Source: Azolla caroliniana
Taxonomy: Eukaryota; Polypodiophyta
DNA length: 64,000 nucleotides
Assembly: GCA_043228905.1 (NCBI GenBank)
Contig: JBHGNT010000022.1
Coordinates: 6,882,001-6,946,000 of the forward strand
Reading direction: 5' to 3'
The position numbers and the translations under genes are program-made. The notes below the pieces were generated by a model. It worked only from the letters and a program-made list of their open reading frames with translations. It was not told the origin of the DNA and ran no database searches. Every line of letters starts with the position of its first letter. Position 1 is the first letter of the stretch. Shown piece by piece: positions 34,964 to 44,983 of this stretch.

Positions 34964-35663
34964 TGTCGTGGAGAAAACCGTCCCTAGGCAGAACCGGAGA
35001 ATAATGTGCGCGAATCGGCCCTTACACGCGGGCACAAGTTTTGTTGTAATATATATATTTAGGTACAAGTCGGCAGATGGGAATATCCTAGGTAGCACGC
35101 ATTTGTTAGGTAGAAAATCGAGGTGTATCTCTGTCCGAAAGGACAAAGAATAAAGATGATGTAACGGGTTGTGATGGCCTCCCTCCTTGGGCTATAAAAG
35201 AGAGGGAGAGGAATCGTAATGGGGATCGCTTTTGTCGAGGACAAAGTGCTGTTGGATTGGGACCGAACTCTTCTCCTCCGTCTTTCTCTGTATTTTCTCT
35301 GTGCAGGTTTTCGGGAGGTTGACTTTGCCCCGCGGAATGCCGGAGTGCTTCCGGCCGAGTCTCAATCCCGCGTTTGTGTGCGTGTAGGCTTCAAAGCTTG
35401 TCGCTCACCGGCCTGCCGGTTGTAACCCCTTTTATCTGATATATATATATATACACATACACACATTCATCTTGCTTCAATTAGTTGCGTTTCTGTGTAT
35501 TTGTGCATGTGCGAAGCACGACCATTGTCTTTCTTGCTCCCCTCCTGCTCTCTTGTTCCTCAGACCAAGACCCTCGCGGTCCCGCCTCGTTCTACATGCA
35601 TGTGCATAATAACATGACATATTTGGTGAACCCGACGTGAAAAGGCGGCAGAGGAATAGAAAG
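34964..35663 (+). repeat. 5' LTR and primer-binding site of element D
   Basis: LTR 34964-35619 with TATA box GCTATAAAAGAGAGGG near 35191. PBS TGGTGAACCCGACGTG at about 35624-35639, close to the TGGTGACCCCGACGTG type known from plant Ty3 elements. The gag ATG follows at 35664. Confidence 0.92.
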
Positions 35664-35750
35664 ATGAGGGGATCGGAGCTTGTAGAAGCCATGGTTTCAG
35701 CTATGGATCGGATAGTGAGTGCGCGCGAAGGCACAGGCGCCCTCGATAGG
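35664..35750 (+). pseudogene. Element D gag, first 29 codons
   Basis: ATG at 35664 opens MRGSELVEAMVSAMDR and runs 29 codons to AGG at 35750, where E is inserted. ATAGG (35746-35750) is repeated at 56331-56335 and the same frame continues with AIEATVGTIGWFGG. Confidence 0.85.
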
Positions 35751-36208
35751 TGTTACCCGTTCCTTTGGGTGAACACCTTCGATAGATCTGCGGCTATCGG
35801 TATTCAAGGGCGTGGTACGTGAAGGCTCGTAACAGAGGCGTCGAGAGAGAGACAGTGCTCAGAGAGAAAACACTAGCGAGGTCTTGACAGGCGTGGGCGG
35901 CGCTGAAATCATAGGTATGAATCAAAGCACAGACACATGGAACAAACTGGGCACAATTCAGATATATTACCGCGACAGAAAAAGATTACAGAACACGGCC
36001 TACAGCCGGTGACCTTACAAGATTATCTAGTTACAAGGGACTCAGCTAGTGCTTCCGCTTATATTTTTCTTTTCTCCTTCCTCTGAGGTACTGGTCCTCA
36101 TTTAAATAACTTTTCCCCTAATACACAGCCCAGCCGTCGGTGGCCCATGATACTCGAACTCAGCGTTTGCTAATTTCCTAATTTTACAGTTTTGTCCTCT
36201 GGACAACA
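35751..36208 (-). repeat. 3' LTR of element E
   Basis: 458 bp, same length as its partner at 55873-56330. A TATA-like TTATTTAAATGAGG lies on the minus strand near 36110. Confidence 0.93.
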
Positions 36209-36289
36209 CCTGGCACGCCCGTGGGACAGGACCTTGTCCGTCGGACCCACGACTTACAAAAATACTAACAATATTACAAAAATTGCCTT
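36209..36289 (-). other. 3' junction of element E with conserved non-purine block
   Basis: Directly inside the 3' LTR the minus strand reads ...CCCACGGGCGTGCCAGG then the LTR. About 27 bases (36211-36237) match, with one substitution, the bases next to the 3' LTR of G (about 47786-47813) and F (about 8227-8254), although the LTRs differ. No canonical polypurine tract is present. The block reads as the reverse complement of the PBS-type sequence TGGCACGCCC seen in B. Confidence 0.6.
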
Positions 36290-37488
36290 TTAGGCGTGAT
36301 CCTCGTTTGATTCCTCTTTTAAGATGTCGAGGATGTTTTCGGGGTCCGGGGTGGTGGCAGGGTGGTCTGGTTGGACTGTCGGTGCGGGGGGTTGAGTTTG
36401 GTCCGGGGGTGTCATATCTTCTCGGGCGTCCGCCTCAGGTGCGGCTGATTCTTCTGGTGGGGGTGTGGGTTCGAGGGCGTTGATCTCTACTCCGACTGGA
36501 TCTGGTACCGTGTGGGCGTCCATGGGATGTCTGTTGGCAGGGGCAAGTTCCTCTTGTGCCGTGTCCGTGATCTCCTTGCTGGAAGGTTCTTCCTTCTGCT
36601 CGTGGCCGTTGGAGGGTTGGTTGGGATGGCTGCGAGTCGTTCTCGTTCGAAGGCTTCTGCTTCCAGGCGAAACAACATCTGACCGTCATTGAAGTCCTCC
36701 ATTATTTGCTCGATTGCCGCGGCGTGAGATTTTGCCAAGGACTGGTAATCCTCGGTTAAATCTGCACGCAGGTTTTGTATGCTGGCTTCGTCCATTTTGT
36801 AGAAGCCACGGCCCTCCTTCCGTCGGTTCTCGACGTCGGCGCGTAAAATATGCAATTCGGCAGCTTGGGCTGCCCATTCGTCTCCTGCGCGACTTAATGT
36901 TTCCTTGACCTTTTTGGTAAGGTGCTGGCGCTGTTTCTCGATCAGTATTCTGATGCGTGTCTCATCCATGCCGGGCTGTGCTCGGATGGCTGCTAATTCC
37001 TGTTTTAAGCCGTCGACCTCGGCCTGAAGCTTCTTTGCTCATAGTTCATAGATGGCTTGACTGTTCTTTGCTTCTGCGGTTACGAGCTGGATAGCCTGCT
37101 CGTAACGCTTGGTGAGTTCTTCGGTGGCTTGCTCCCGTTCTTTTTGACACGCGGCCCAGACTTGTTCCCGTTCGACGATTCTCTCTTCTTGTAGGGCGAA
37201 GTAGGAATCCGATAATTCGTCTTTTTGCTCCGAAAGTAGCTTGCATTTGATGAAAAACTCGTCAGCCATTTCTTTAAGGGTCGTACGCTGACTCTGCAGC
37301 TCGGCATTCTCCGCGATGATTCTCTCCTCCCATTGGCGATTTCTTTCCTCCTGCCGATGGTTCCAGTCTTTCGCATTGTCGAGTGCGGCCTGTAGGTCTA
37401 GGACTTCCTTCTCTTTCTTTGCCATTATGGCTGTGTATTCCTCCAGCTTGCTTTTGAGTTCGGCTTCTTTGCCTGTGGTTTGCGCTTG
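36290..37488 (-). pseudogene. Element E ORF3, C-terminal part
   Basis: Continuation of the ORF that starts at 50139 and is interrupted by G. Removing G leaves 3087 nt, exactly 1029 codons, and the frame is unbroken at the joint. This part encodes a dense coiled coil (LQAALDNAKDW, QKDELSDSYFALQEER), the conserved block ILRADVENRRKEGRGFYK near 36830, a frameshift near 36580, and a Pro-rich tail ending in ENILDILKEE, the counterpart of SILDILDEE in F and G. No transmembrane helix is evident. Confidence 0.78.
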
Positions 37489-37923
37489 TGTTACCGGCCG
37501 ACAAAGGAGTCCAGAGTGTGAAACGGGGAGTTCTTTAAGTAGTAGGAATGTTGTTGTAATTAAGCTGTGAGTGAGGACGGACGGTCCGGAATCGGTATGC
37601 CGTTCCGGATCCGGACCGATCCCGAACAGGTGCGGATGGCACCGTTTTGTAATACAGACCGGAAACCTATTTAAAGGCCCGGATACAATGTAATGAATAG
37701 CGGTTAATTAATAAAGCTTAGTGTTGTTATCTCTCTGTGTTAATTGCCGTTCTGCCTTCATTGTTATATCTTACGTGTGTGATTATTGAAGACGATCAGG
37801 CTAAGTAACCTAATTAAGTCAGATTAAGCGTTGAGTCTAATCCTGTTGCCGTAACACCCCTTTGGTGAAGTGTCTTCCGTAGACACCCTGTGTTAGGCCA
37901 TTGTCCGGCCCTAAGAGTTAACA
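37489..37923 (+). repeat. 5' LTR of element G
   Basis: TATA-like CCTATTTAAAGGCCC near 37675 and a poly(A) signal AATAAA near 37710 suggest U3, R and U5 in the usual order. Confidence 0.93.
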
Positions 37924-37976
37924 CAATTTTTGGTGACCACGATTCCTGTTTTTGCAGCGAACGACGGCACGAATGG
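37924..37976 (+). other. Primer-binding site and leader of element G
   Basis: After the LTR and a few spacer bases comes TGGTGACCACGATTCC (37931-37946), the probable PBS. The gag ATG at 37977 follows within about 30 bases. The matching tRNA is not identified. Confidence 0.6.
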
Positions 37977-40010
37977 ATGTCTAGATCAACGCACGACCTG
38001 GTTACAGATCGAACTCGACGCCTTGCCGAAAGGCAAAGGAGACGTGAGGCTTTCTAGTAAGCGGCGCAGGAAATTAGAGCGGATCGCTCGTTTTCCAACG
38101 TAATCTGGAGAGTAGCGGAGGACTCCCTCTAGTTACAACCAACATCGCACCCGCACAACGGCAGCAGCCTAAACAGCCTCCGGGAAACCGAATCCCTTCT
38201 CCACGCGTTGGCAAACGGAGAAGGCGAAGCAGAAGCCTTTTCAGCATATGAATCGGACTCCGAAGGGGAATACAGCGTGCACACGAACTACCGTAGCAAC
38301 AACGAAACCCCGGGTGGACCGGAGGACGAAGGATCGGATACCTTACCGACACCGGAACCGGAAGTGCTAACGCTGGAACCCCCGGAACCAGCAGAGGAAG
38401 AGCGACCTCTGACACCGGAAGTCGAAGAGGAGAGGCCTCCGTCACCAAAAGAAGAGGAAAGACCACCGACGCCGGAAACAAATCGGGAAAGACCACCAAC
38501 GCCGGAGAAAATCCCGGAACGAGCACCAACACTGCCAGCCCGCGCACTGATACCGGACGACGACATGCCGTTCCAATACTCCAAGTATAGAGATGATCTG
38601 GACGCGGAAGCTCACGTGCACGCCTTTGAACAGACCTGGGAAGCCAACCATGTGTCCCAACGATTGACCCCGGATGAAGAGGAATGCTCTAAGATAGCGG
38701 AATTTGGCGTCACATTGGAGGGACCGGCAGCAAGATGGCGCCGGACGCAGGACCCGTCTACCATCAACACCTTTGCAGATTTAAAAGCTAAATTCTTGCA
38801 TTTTTTCCAAAAGGAGGTGGACCAAACCATAATGGTAGGCTTATTTTATACCATCCGACAGGAGGCAGGGGAGAGCATTCCCCAATTTTTCATCCGGTTT
38901 CAACGGATGCATAGTCAGCTTGCCCGCGCACCCCCGGAGGAGGAATTAAGGACGATATTCCTAAACGCGCTCCGGGAACCCCTACGCACGGTTTGCACGG
39001 TAATTGACTTCCGCACAAGTACCATCGACCAGGTCATTGACCGGGTGAGAGAGATGGAAAAGACAAGCTCTTGGCTCACACTGGGAGCACTCCAACGGGC
39101 GTTACCATCCGATGAAGACCTCCGGTTTCGGCAAGCAATACAGTGCACAACCTGCTTGAATTCCGTACACTCGGCTCTAGAATGCACTATGAGGACGCAA
39201 TGTGTAATCTGTCAATCCAAGGGCCATATGACGGATAGGTGCGAGTATAATCTATTGAACCAGCAAGCACCGTCCGTCCGACAAATTGAGCCACGCAGCA
39301 GCCAGGATGAAGAAGAGGAACTTTGGTGGCGAATGGACCGCGACCGACCGGCACAGGATGTCCGGTATGGCAATCGACGGGAGAATGATGTCCGGTACGG
39401 TGATCGGCGGGATAACTATGACCGGCATGATCAGTACCGGGATTACAATAGACGATACGAACATTACGACCGGGAGCACTCCCCCGGGTATCGTCAGCAA
39501 CGGGAGGAATACGGCAGATATAACGGGCAACCCCGTCAAGTGTACCGCAATAAGAAGAGCTATAACAAAAAACGGCATTTCAAAAAAGGCGGCTACCCAC
39601 GGGATCCGGAACAAGGAGCTCCAAGTAGCCAACCGGTCCAAAACCCCGCGCATACCACAGGACCTGCCCCGGGTACAACAGACAATGCCGAATCCAGCAA
39701 TACCCGGAAAGCCTACTCCTACTACTGCTGACAGGAAGGCCATTATAGTAATCAATGCCCGGTGAAGAGCTATGAAAAACGACCGGCGGTAAATATGGTA
39801 GTCCCTGAGGTGGCAGATCTACAGCAGGTGACCACAAGGTCGAAGGGCCTGGCCAAGGAATGGGAGACGTAGGAGACCATCCGGAAACAAGCAACGGAAT
39901 GGGTGAAGAAAGCAAACGAGCAGAATGTCACAAACTTACAGCGGCAAAAGGAGAACACCGTAGGGCTTGCCGGCGGTAGTCACTCCGAGAATGAGACATG
40001 GCAGGCGTTG
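37977..40010 (+). pseudogene. Element G gag (in frame with pol)
   Basis: Starts MSRSTHDLVTDRTRRLAERQ at 37977. Early stops TAG TAA (38055-38060) and TAG (38130) interrupt a frame that stays open in sense: an acidic Pro-rich segment with repeated PPTPE units, capsid-like core (FLHFFQKEVDQT, FLNALREPLRT), zinc knuckles CTTCLNSVHSALEC and CVICQSKGHMTDRC, an Arg/Tyr/Asp-rich RNA-binding-like stretch, and a third knuckle YYC-QEGHYSNQC in which CGA has become TGA (39729). The first knuckle has V for the usual Gly before His. The frame meets the inserted segment at 40010 and continues at 40885 without a shift, so gag and pol are one polyprotein. Confidence 0.9.
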
Positions 40011-40878
40011 TCGTGAAGAATGTGCTTCACGATATAAAAATGAACTTAAATGTTGTATTTCATAATATTTGAGAGACTTGAACCCACATTCTTATAAACG
40101 ATATACAATGTACATACCACTAGGCTAGGCTATTTATTTGTAAAAGTGTGTAATAAATGTGCTTCATGATATAAGAATGAAGCTATATATTGTATTAAGT
40201 AAAATTGAGGGACTTGAACCCTCAACCTTGTATACCAAGCACCAAGTATACACCACTAAGCTAGGTTAGTTATTTTAGAATGCATTTTCATCATTATACT
40301 TATCCCATATCTATTTTCATACATAGCCATCATTCATCACATGCAATGCATGTGCGCCAAATGGCGATCATGCATTACATGTAACTCATGCATTGCATGC
40401 ATGCCATGCTCCCATACATTACCATATGCATGGTAACACTTATATAAAGAGGGGAAAGGGAAAACAAGGGGATCAAGAGAAAGTGAGAAAGTAATACAAT
40501 TAAGTAAAGAAGATTAGCTCATTGGGTGGAGAACCTCTTGTTTCGAAGTTGAGGTCGTGAGTTCGAATCAAGGGTCGGTAGAGAAAGGGTTCATCTTGCT
40601 ACCAAACATTGTAAAGTTGGTAAAATCTTGTAATCGTAATACATATCATATACTTTTTTGTCTTAAATCATACTTTGTCTCTACCTTGCGTCTTGAATCA
40701 TACATTGCCTCTATCTTTTATCTATACTAGTCTCACTCTCACACATATTACTTTAAACTATTATTCTTCATATCCTTTATCTTCCTAACATTTGAGCGCA
40801 AGCCTTATAAAAGTTCCTTCAACTCCCCTTAACCTTAGTCCCTGCGACTTCGCCGCACGAACCACAACTACCCCGACA
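40011..40878. mobile_element. 868-bp insert in G gag-pol with three tRNA-like promoter regions (SINE-like)
   Basis: Flanked by GCGTTG at 40005-40010 and 40879-40884; F has the uninterrupted site. It contains two tandem units, period 136 bp, with tRNA-like B and A boxes on the minus strand (B 40073-40085 and 40209-40221; A 40116-40127 and 40252-40263; sequences GGTTCAAGTC and TAGCTTAGTGGT). A third pair is on the plus strand (A 40515-40526 TAGCTCATTGGG; B 40559-40569 GAGTTCGAATC). The start forms a hairpin (TCGTGAAG/CTTCACGA). The rest is AT-rich. Folding into functional tRNAs looks poor, so a SINE-type or composite pol III element is more likely than real tRNA genes. Confidence 0.65.
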
Positions 40879-40884
40879 GCGTTG

Positions 40885-43800
40885 CAAGAATGCCAGATTA
40901 CGTTGCCACTAGGAAGACTCCTACAACTCGTGCCAAGATTCACGGAAGGACTGAAGACGGCCATGACGGCAGGAGAACCATCACCGGCACCGGTACTCTT
41001 CTTGAATCCGGAGGAGGGACCAACGGTGGTGGACACCAGCAGTCCGGTAATCACTGCCATTGTAAAAGGGAAAGAACTCCCTGGCACAGTTATAGACGGA
41101 GGCTCTGGGGTGAATGTAATAAGCCTCCGGACGTGTGATGCCCTAGGAATCCACGAGTGGGAGCCGTGTCTGTTCTGGTTGCGGATGGCCGATACAAGCT
41201 CAGTGCGCCCGACAGGATTAATACGGAAATTAGAAGTCACCGTGGGCGGTCATACATTTCACATCTCGGCAGTAGTGCTACAATTACAGGCACAAGGCGC
41301 ATACTCGCTATTACTGGGGCGACCATGGTTGAAAACGGCACATATCAAACAGAATTGGAGGAAAAATATAATTACCTTTCGGCGAGGAAAAGCCAAGGTA
41401 CGGGTACCAACACAGCCAAGGATGAGCACTGGCAAGGAATGTACACCGTTGTATGCGGAATGCGTCAACATGCTAGAAGGGTTAGCTGACGAAGAAGAAG
41501 CTCAGTACTTGCAGGAAAACCCGAAGATCATGCCCCTCTTCGAAATTGACATTGCCGAAGCAGTAACACCATACTTACCGCAACCGGAAGAGGCTGAAGT
41601 AGAAAAGGATAAAGACGCAATCCGGGAGTTACCGCAAGCGCAGGAAGCGTTGGAACGGGAAATGGCCGTTTCACAGCGCGTAAAAGCGTCGCAACTGGAA
41701 GAGGTGAACCTAGGGACCACAAACGAAGCAAAACCGATGCACATCGCCAAGGAGATGAAGTCCGAAGACAAAACGACGATGATCACACTTCTCACGGAAT
41801 TTCGCGATGTGTTCGCCTGGTCATACGGAGACATGCGAGGACTCGACCCTCAGTTATACCAGCATCAGGTTCACTTGAGCAAGGACGCAAAACAAGTGGC
41901 ACAAAGACGGTACCGGATGAACCCCAATTATGCCGCCAAAGTCAAGGAGGAAATCGACAAACTGCTAAGAGTTGGCTTTATCCGTCCGGTAAAGAAAGCG
42001 ACATGGCTGAGCCCGATTGTAGTTGTACCGAAGAAGAACGGAAAAATTCGAGTTTGTGTGGATTACCGAAAACTCAATGCAGCTACGGTAACGGATGCGT
42101 TTCCACTTCCGTTCACAGATGGAGTGTTGGATGCCGTCGCCGGCCATGAGGTCTATAGCTTTCTAGACGGATTCAACGGGTATAATCAGATCCGGATGCA
42201 CCCCGACGACCAAGAGAAAACGGCTTTCGTCACCGAATGGGGGGTGTTTGTGGCCGTGGTGATGATGTTCGGACTCAAAACGGCACTGGCAACATTTTAA
42301 CGAATCATCATGGAAATCTTTGGTGAATATATTCCGGCTTTTATGCAGGTTTTCCTTGACGATTTCTCCGTCTATAGCCGGGAGGAGGACCATTTTCAGC
42401 ACCTCTGTCTTTGTCTAGAAAAGTGTAGAGCGTACCGGCTAAGCTTGAATCCGGCAAAGTGTGTATTTGGCGTGTCCAGTGGAACTCTATTAGGACATAT
42501 TGTGAGCTAGGAAGGTATTGCAGTCGACCCGGACAAAGTGAAAGCCATATTAGAAGCACCGGCGCCGGCAACGACAAAGGCATTAAGCCGGTTCTCAGGC
42601 CAGATCCAGTGGCACAGCCGGATGCTCCGATACTTGGTCAACCTGGCTACACCGTTGCATGCCGCCGTACATCGGACACCATTCTAGTGGACCGACACCG
42701 AGGATAGGGCGTATAGGGCCCTCAAGGTACTATTGTCGCAAGCACTGGTAGTGCAGCCTCCGGATTGGAGTAAAGAATTTCATGTGTTCGTGGACGCCTC
42801 CGACATCGCAATCGGAAGCGTACTTATGCAGCTTACGAAGCCAAAGTGGTACCGGCCAGTGTACTATGCCAGCCGGAAGCTATCCCAAGCAGAACGGAAC
42901 TAGTCTACCACAGAACGGGAAGCTCTAGGGATGATCTACAGTGTGACAAAGTTTCAGCATTATTTATTGGGAAGGAAGTTTTCCTTCCATGTAGATCATT
43001 CGGCACTCCTTTACCTGGTGTCCAAAGCGTCACTCACCGGCAAATTGGCCCGGTGCACCTTACTGTTACAGGAATTTGAGTTTGAAATATTCCACCGACT
43101 CGGTATACAGCATGCCGTGGCGGATTACTTAAGCTGATTAGAGTCCGGAGAGACGGGTGACGGAGTTGCGGATGAGTTTCCGGATGCGGAGCTGTTTCGA
43201 GTCACTACGGAAATGGCAGCAGATGAGACGGTGGCACAGGAAGACAAGTGGCTCACAAACATGCACCAGTTTCTGAGCACAGGACTGCCTCCGGAAGAGA
43301 TGAACCGGGACGAACGGAAACGCCTAGCAGTGCAAAGCTGACATTTCTGCTTACTGCAAGACACACTTTACAGCAAGGGCGCGAACGGCATATGGAGACG
43401 GCTGTGCGCAACGATGAAAAGGACCTGATACTGAGGGAAGCCCACTGCGGAGTTGCCGGAGGTCACTATGCTGGAGATGCGACGGCCAGGAAAATATGGC
43501 AAAGTGGCCTATGGTGGCCAACCACATTAAGAGATGCGGTACGGTACGCAAAAGAATGTGACCTATGCCAGAGAATGGGCCAGCCAACGGAGCAGGCTCG
43601 TATGCCACACCAGCCGGTACTACCACTCGAGCCATTCCAGAAGTGGGGGCTGGACTTTGTTGGACCGTTCAAACCATCGGCAATGAGAACGGGTAATCGG
43701 TACGTCATCGTCGCGACGGATTACTGCACGAAATGTTTGGAGGCCAAAGCCTTAAGAGACAACACCGCGGCGTCAACGACGAAATTTCTATACGAGTACA

Positions 43801-44564
43801 TCTGGTGCCGTTACGGATGCCCAATCGAATTAATAAGCGACCAAGGGGGGCACTTCCTCGGCCAAGTAGTTGAAAGCCTGACGACATTCTATGCCGTTGT
43901 CCATAAACGGAGCACACCTTACTATTCGCAAGCGAACGGTTTAGCGGAATCGACGAACAAAACGCTCCAGAATATCCTCCGGAAGATCATCAACGAAAAC
44001 CGAACGGATTGGGATACCAAGCTACATAGCGCGCTTTGGGCATACCGGACGGCATACAAAACGAGCATTCGAACAACACCGTTCCGATTAGCGTTCGGGC
44101 TAGAGGCGGTAATGCTGGTTGAATTCCAAGTACCCAGCTTACAGATCCAGCTACGGGAACGACTGAACGAGAAGGAGTCGGAGGCAATACGGTTAACAAC
44201 GCTGTGTGAACTCGAGGAACAACGACTGGCAAGCATCCTGCACTTAGAATTGGAGCAATGGCGACGGAAAGCATTTGTCGACCGGCACAGGAAAGGAAAC
44301 GAAAAAATGTTCGCGATCGGCAAACCGGTGTTAGTATTTCAGACCCGGATGGGCAAGATGCCAGGTAAACTACGGTTTAGATGGACCGGACCGTACTGGC
44401 TAACACGTGAGTATAATGGGTCCTACCAGTTAGGGACACTTGCCGGCGAAGTGCTAGGCAAATGGGTCAACGGATTCCGATTGAAGCCATATAGAGGACC
44501 GATGCCCAAGAACCCATTTGAGCAAAGGACTGGCGCCAAGACATCAGAGACGGTGAGCAGGTAA
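40885..44564 (+). pseudogene. Element G pol: protease, RT, RNase H, integrase
   Basis: Protease with VIDGGSGVNVIS (Asp codon 41095-41097). RT with VPKKNGKIRVCVDYRKLNAA, SFLDGFNGYNQIRMHPDD and the active site FLDD at 42352-42363. RNase H with FVDASDIAIGS, STTERE and DHSALLYL. Integrase HHCC finger (CDLCQRMG), GLDFVGP, SDQGGHF and LAESTNK, then the C-terminal GKLRFRWTGPYWL and the stop at 44564. One 1-bp deletion near 43400 (G has one base fewer than F) shifts frame. Otherwise it is broken by stops at 42298, 42508, 42685, 42901, 43135 and 43339. With F or E as reference, 42298 (CAA), 42685 (CAG) and 43135 (CGA) are C-to-T changes. Confidence 0.93.
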
Positions 44565-44983
44565 CTGGGGAGAATGAGGCCGGTAAGGGTCCGATCGGAC
44601 CAACGGACAAGTAACGCCAAACTAACAGAAAAAAAAAATAAAAAAAATGAAGTAATCATGCAAAAGCGAGGAATGAATGGACGAAAGAGCGAGGAGCGAA
44701 AAGGTACGTAGTGGAGATTTAAAGCGCCACCACAGGACATAATGCTATTTTAGTACACGACGTGCACACACTCGAAAAAGGCGCCAGAATGCACAGAAAA
44801 AAAGCACAGTGTGTGGAAACCCTCTACTTTCGAGAACCCAGGAGCACAGAAGCACCAAGGCGCTGCAAGGTCATCAGACGAGAACCTACGCACAGAGAAC
44901 CCCCGCTATCTGAACTCTCTCTCTCTCAATCTCACTCTCATCACCATCCAACCTCGCCACCACAATCCGACCTCGACACAGAC
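44565..44983 (+). other. Spacer between pol and ORF3 of element G
   Basis: About 420 bases, A-rich after the pol stop (44622-44640) and well conserved with the corresponding F segment (11053-11441). It is open in the ORF3 frame from about 44762, but the shared Met at 44984 fits E and F better as the start. It could be an ORF3 leader; no promoter or splice site is certain. Confidence 0.4.

Noticed and set aside
40505-40580. A real tRNA gene on the plus strand of the 868-bp insert
   Set aside because: A- and B-box-like sequences are present, but acceptor and anticodon stems do not pair well. The neighbouring copies are tandem and degenerate, as in SINEs.
39729-43341. Stop-codon reassignment or programmed readthrough to explain the many in-frame TAGs
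   Set aside because: F and G have sense codons at one another's stop sites, the host gene uses normal codons and a TGA stop, and frameshifts also occur, so decay explains the pattern better.
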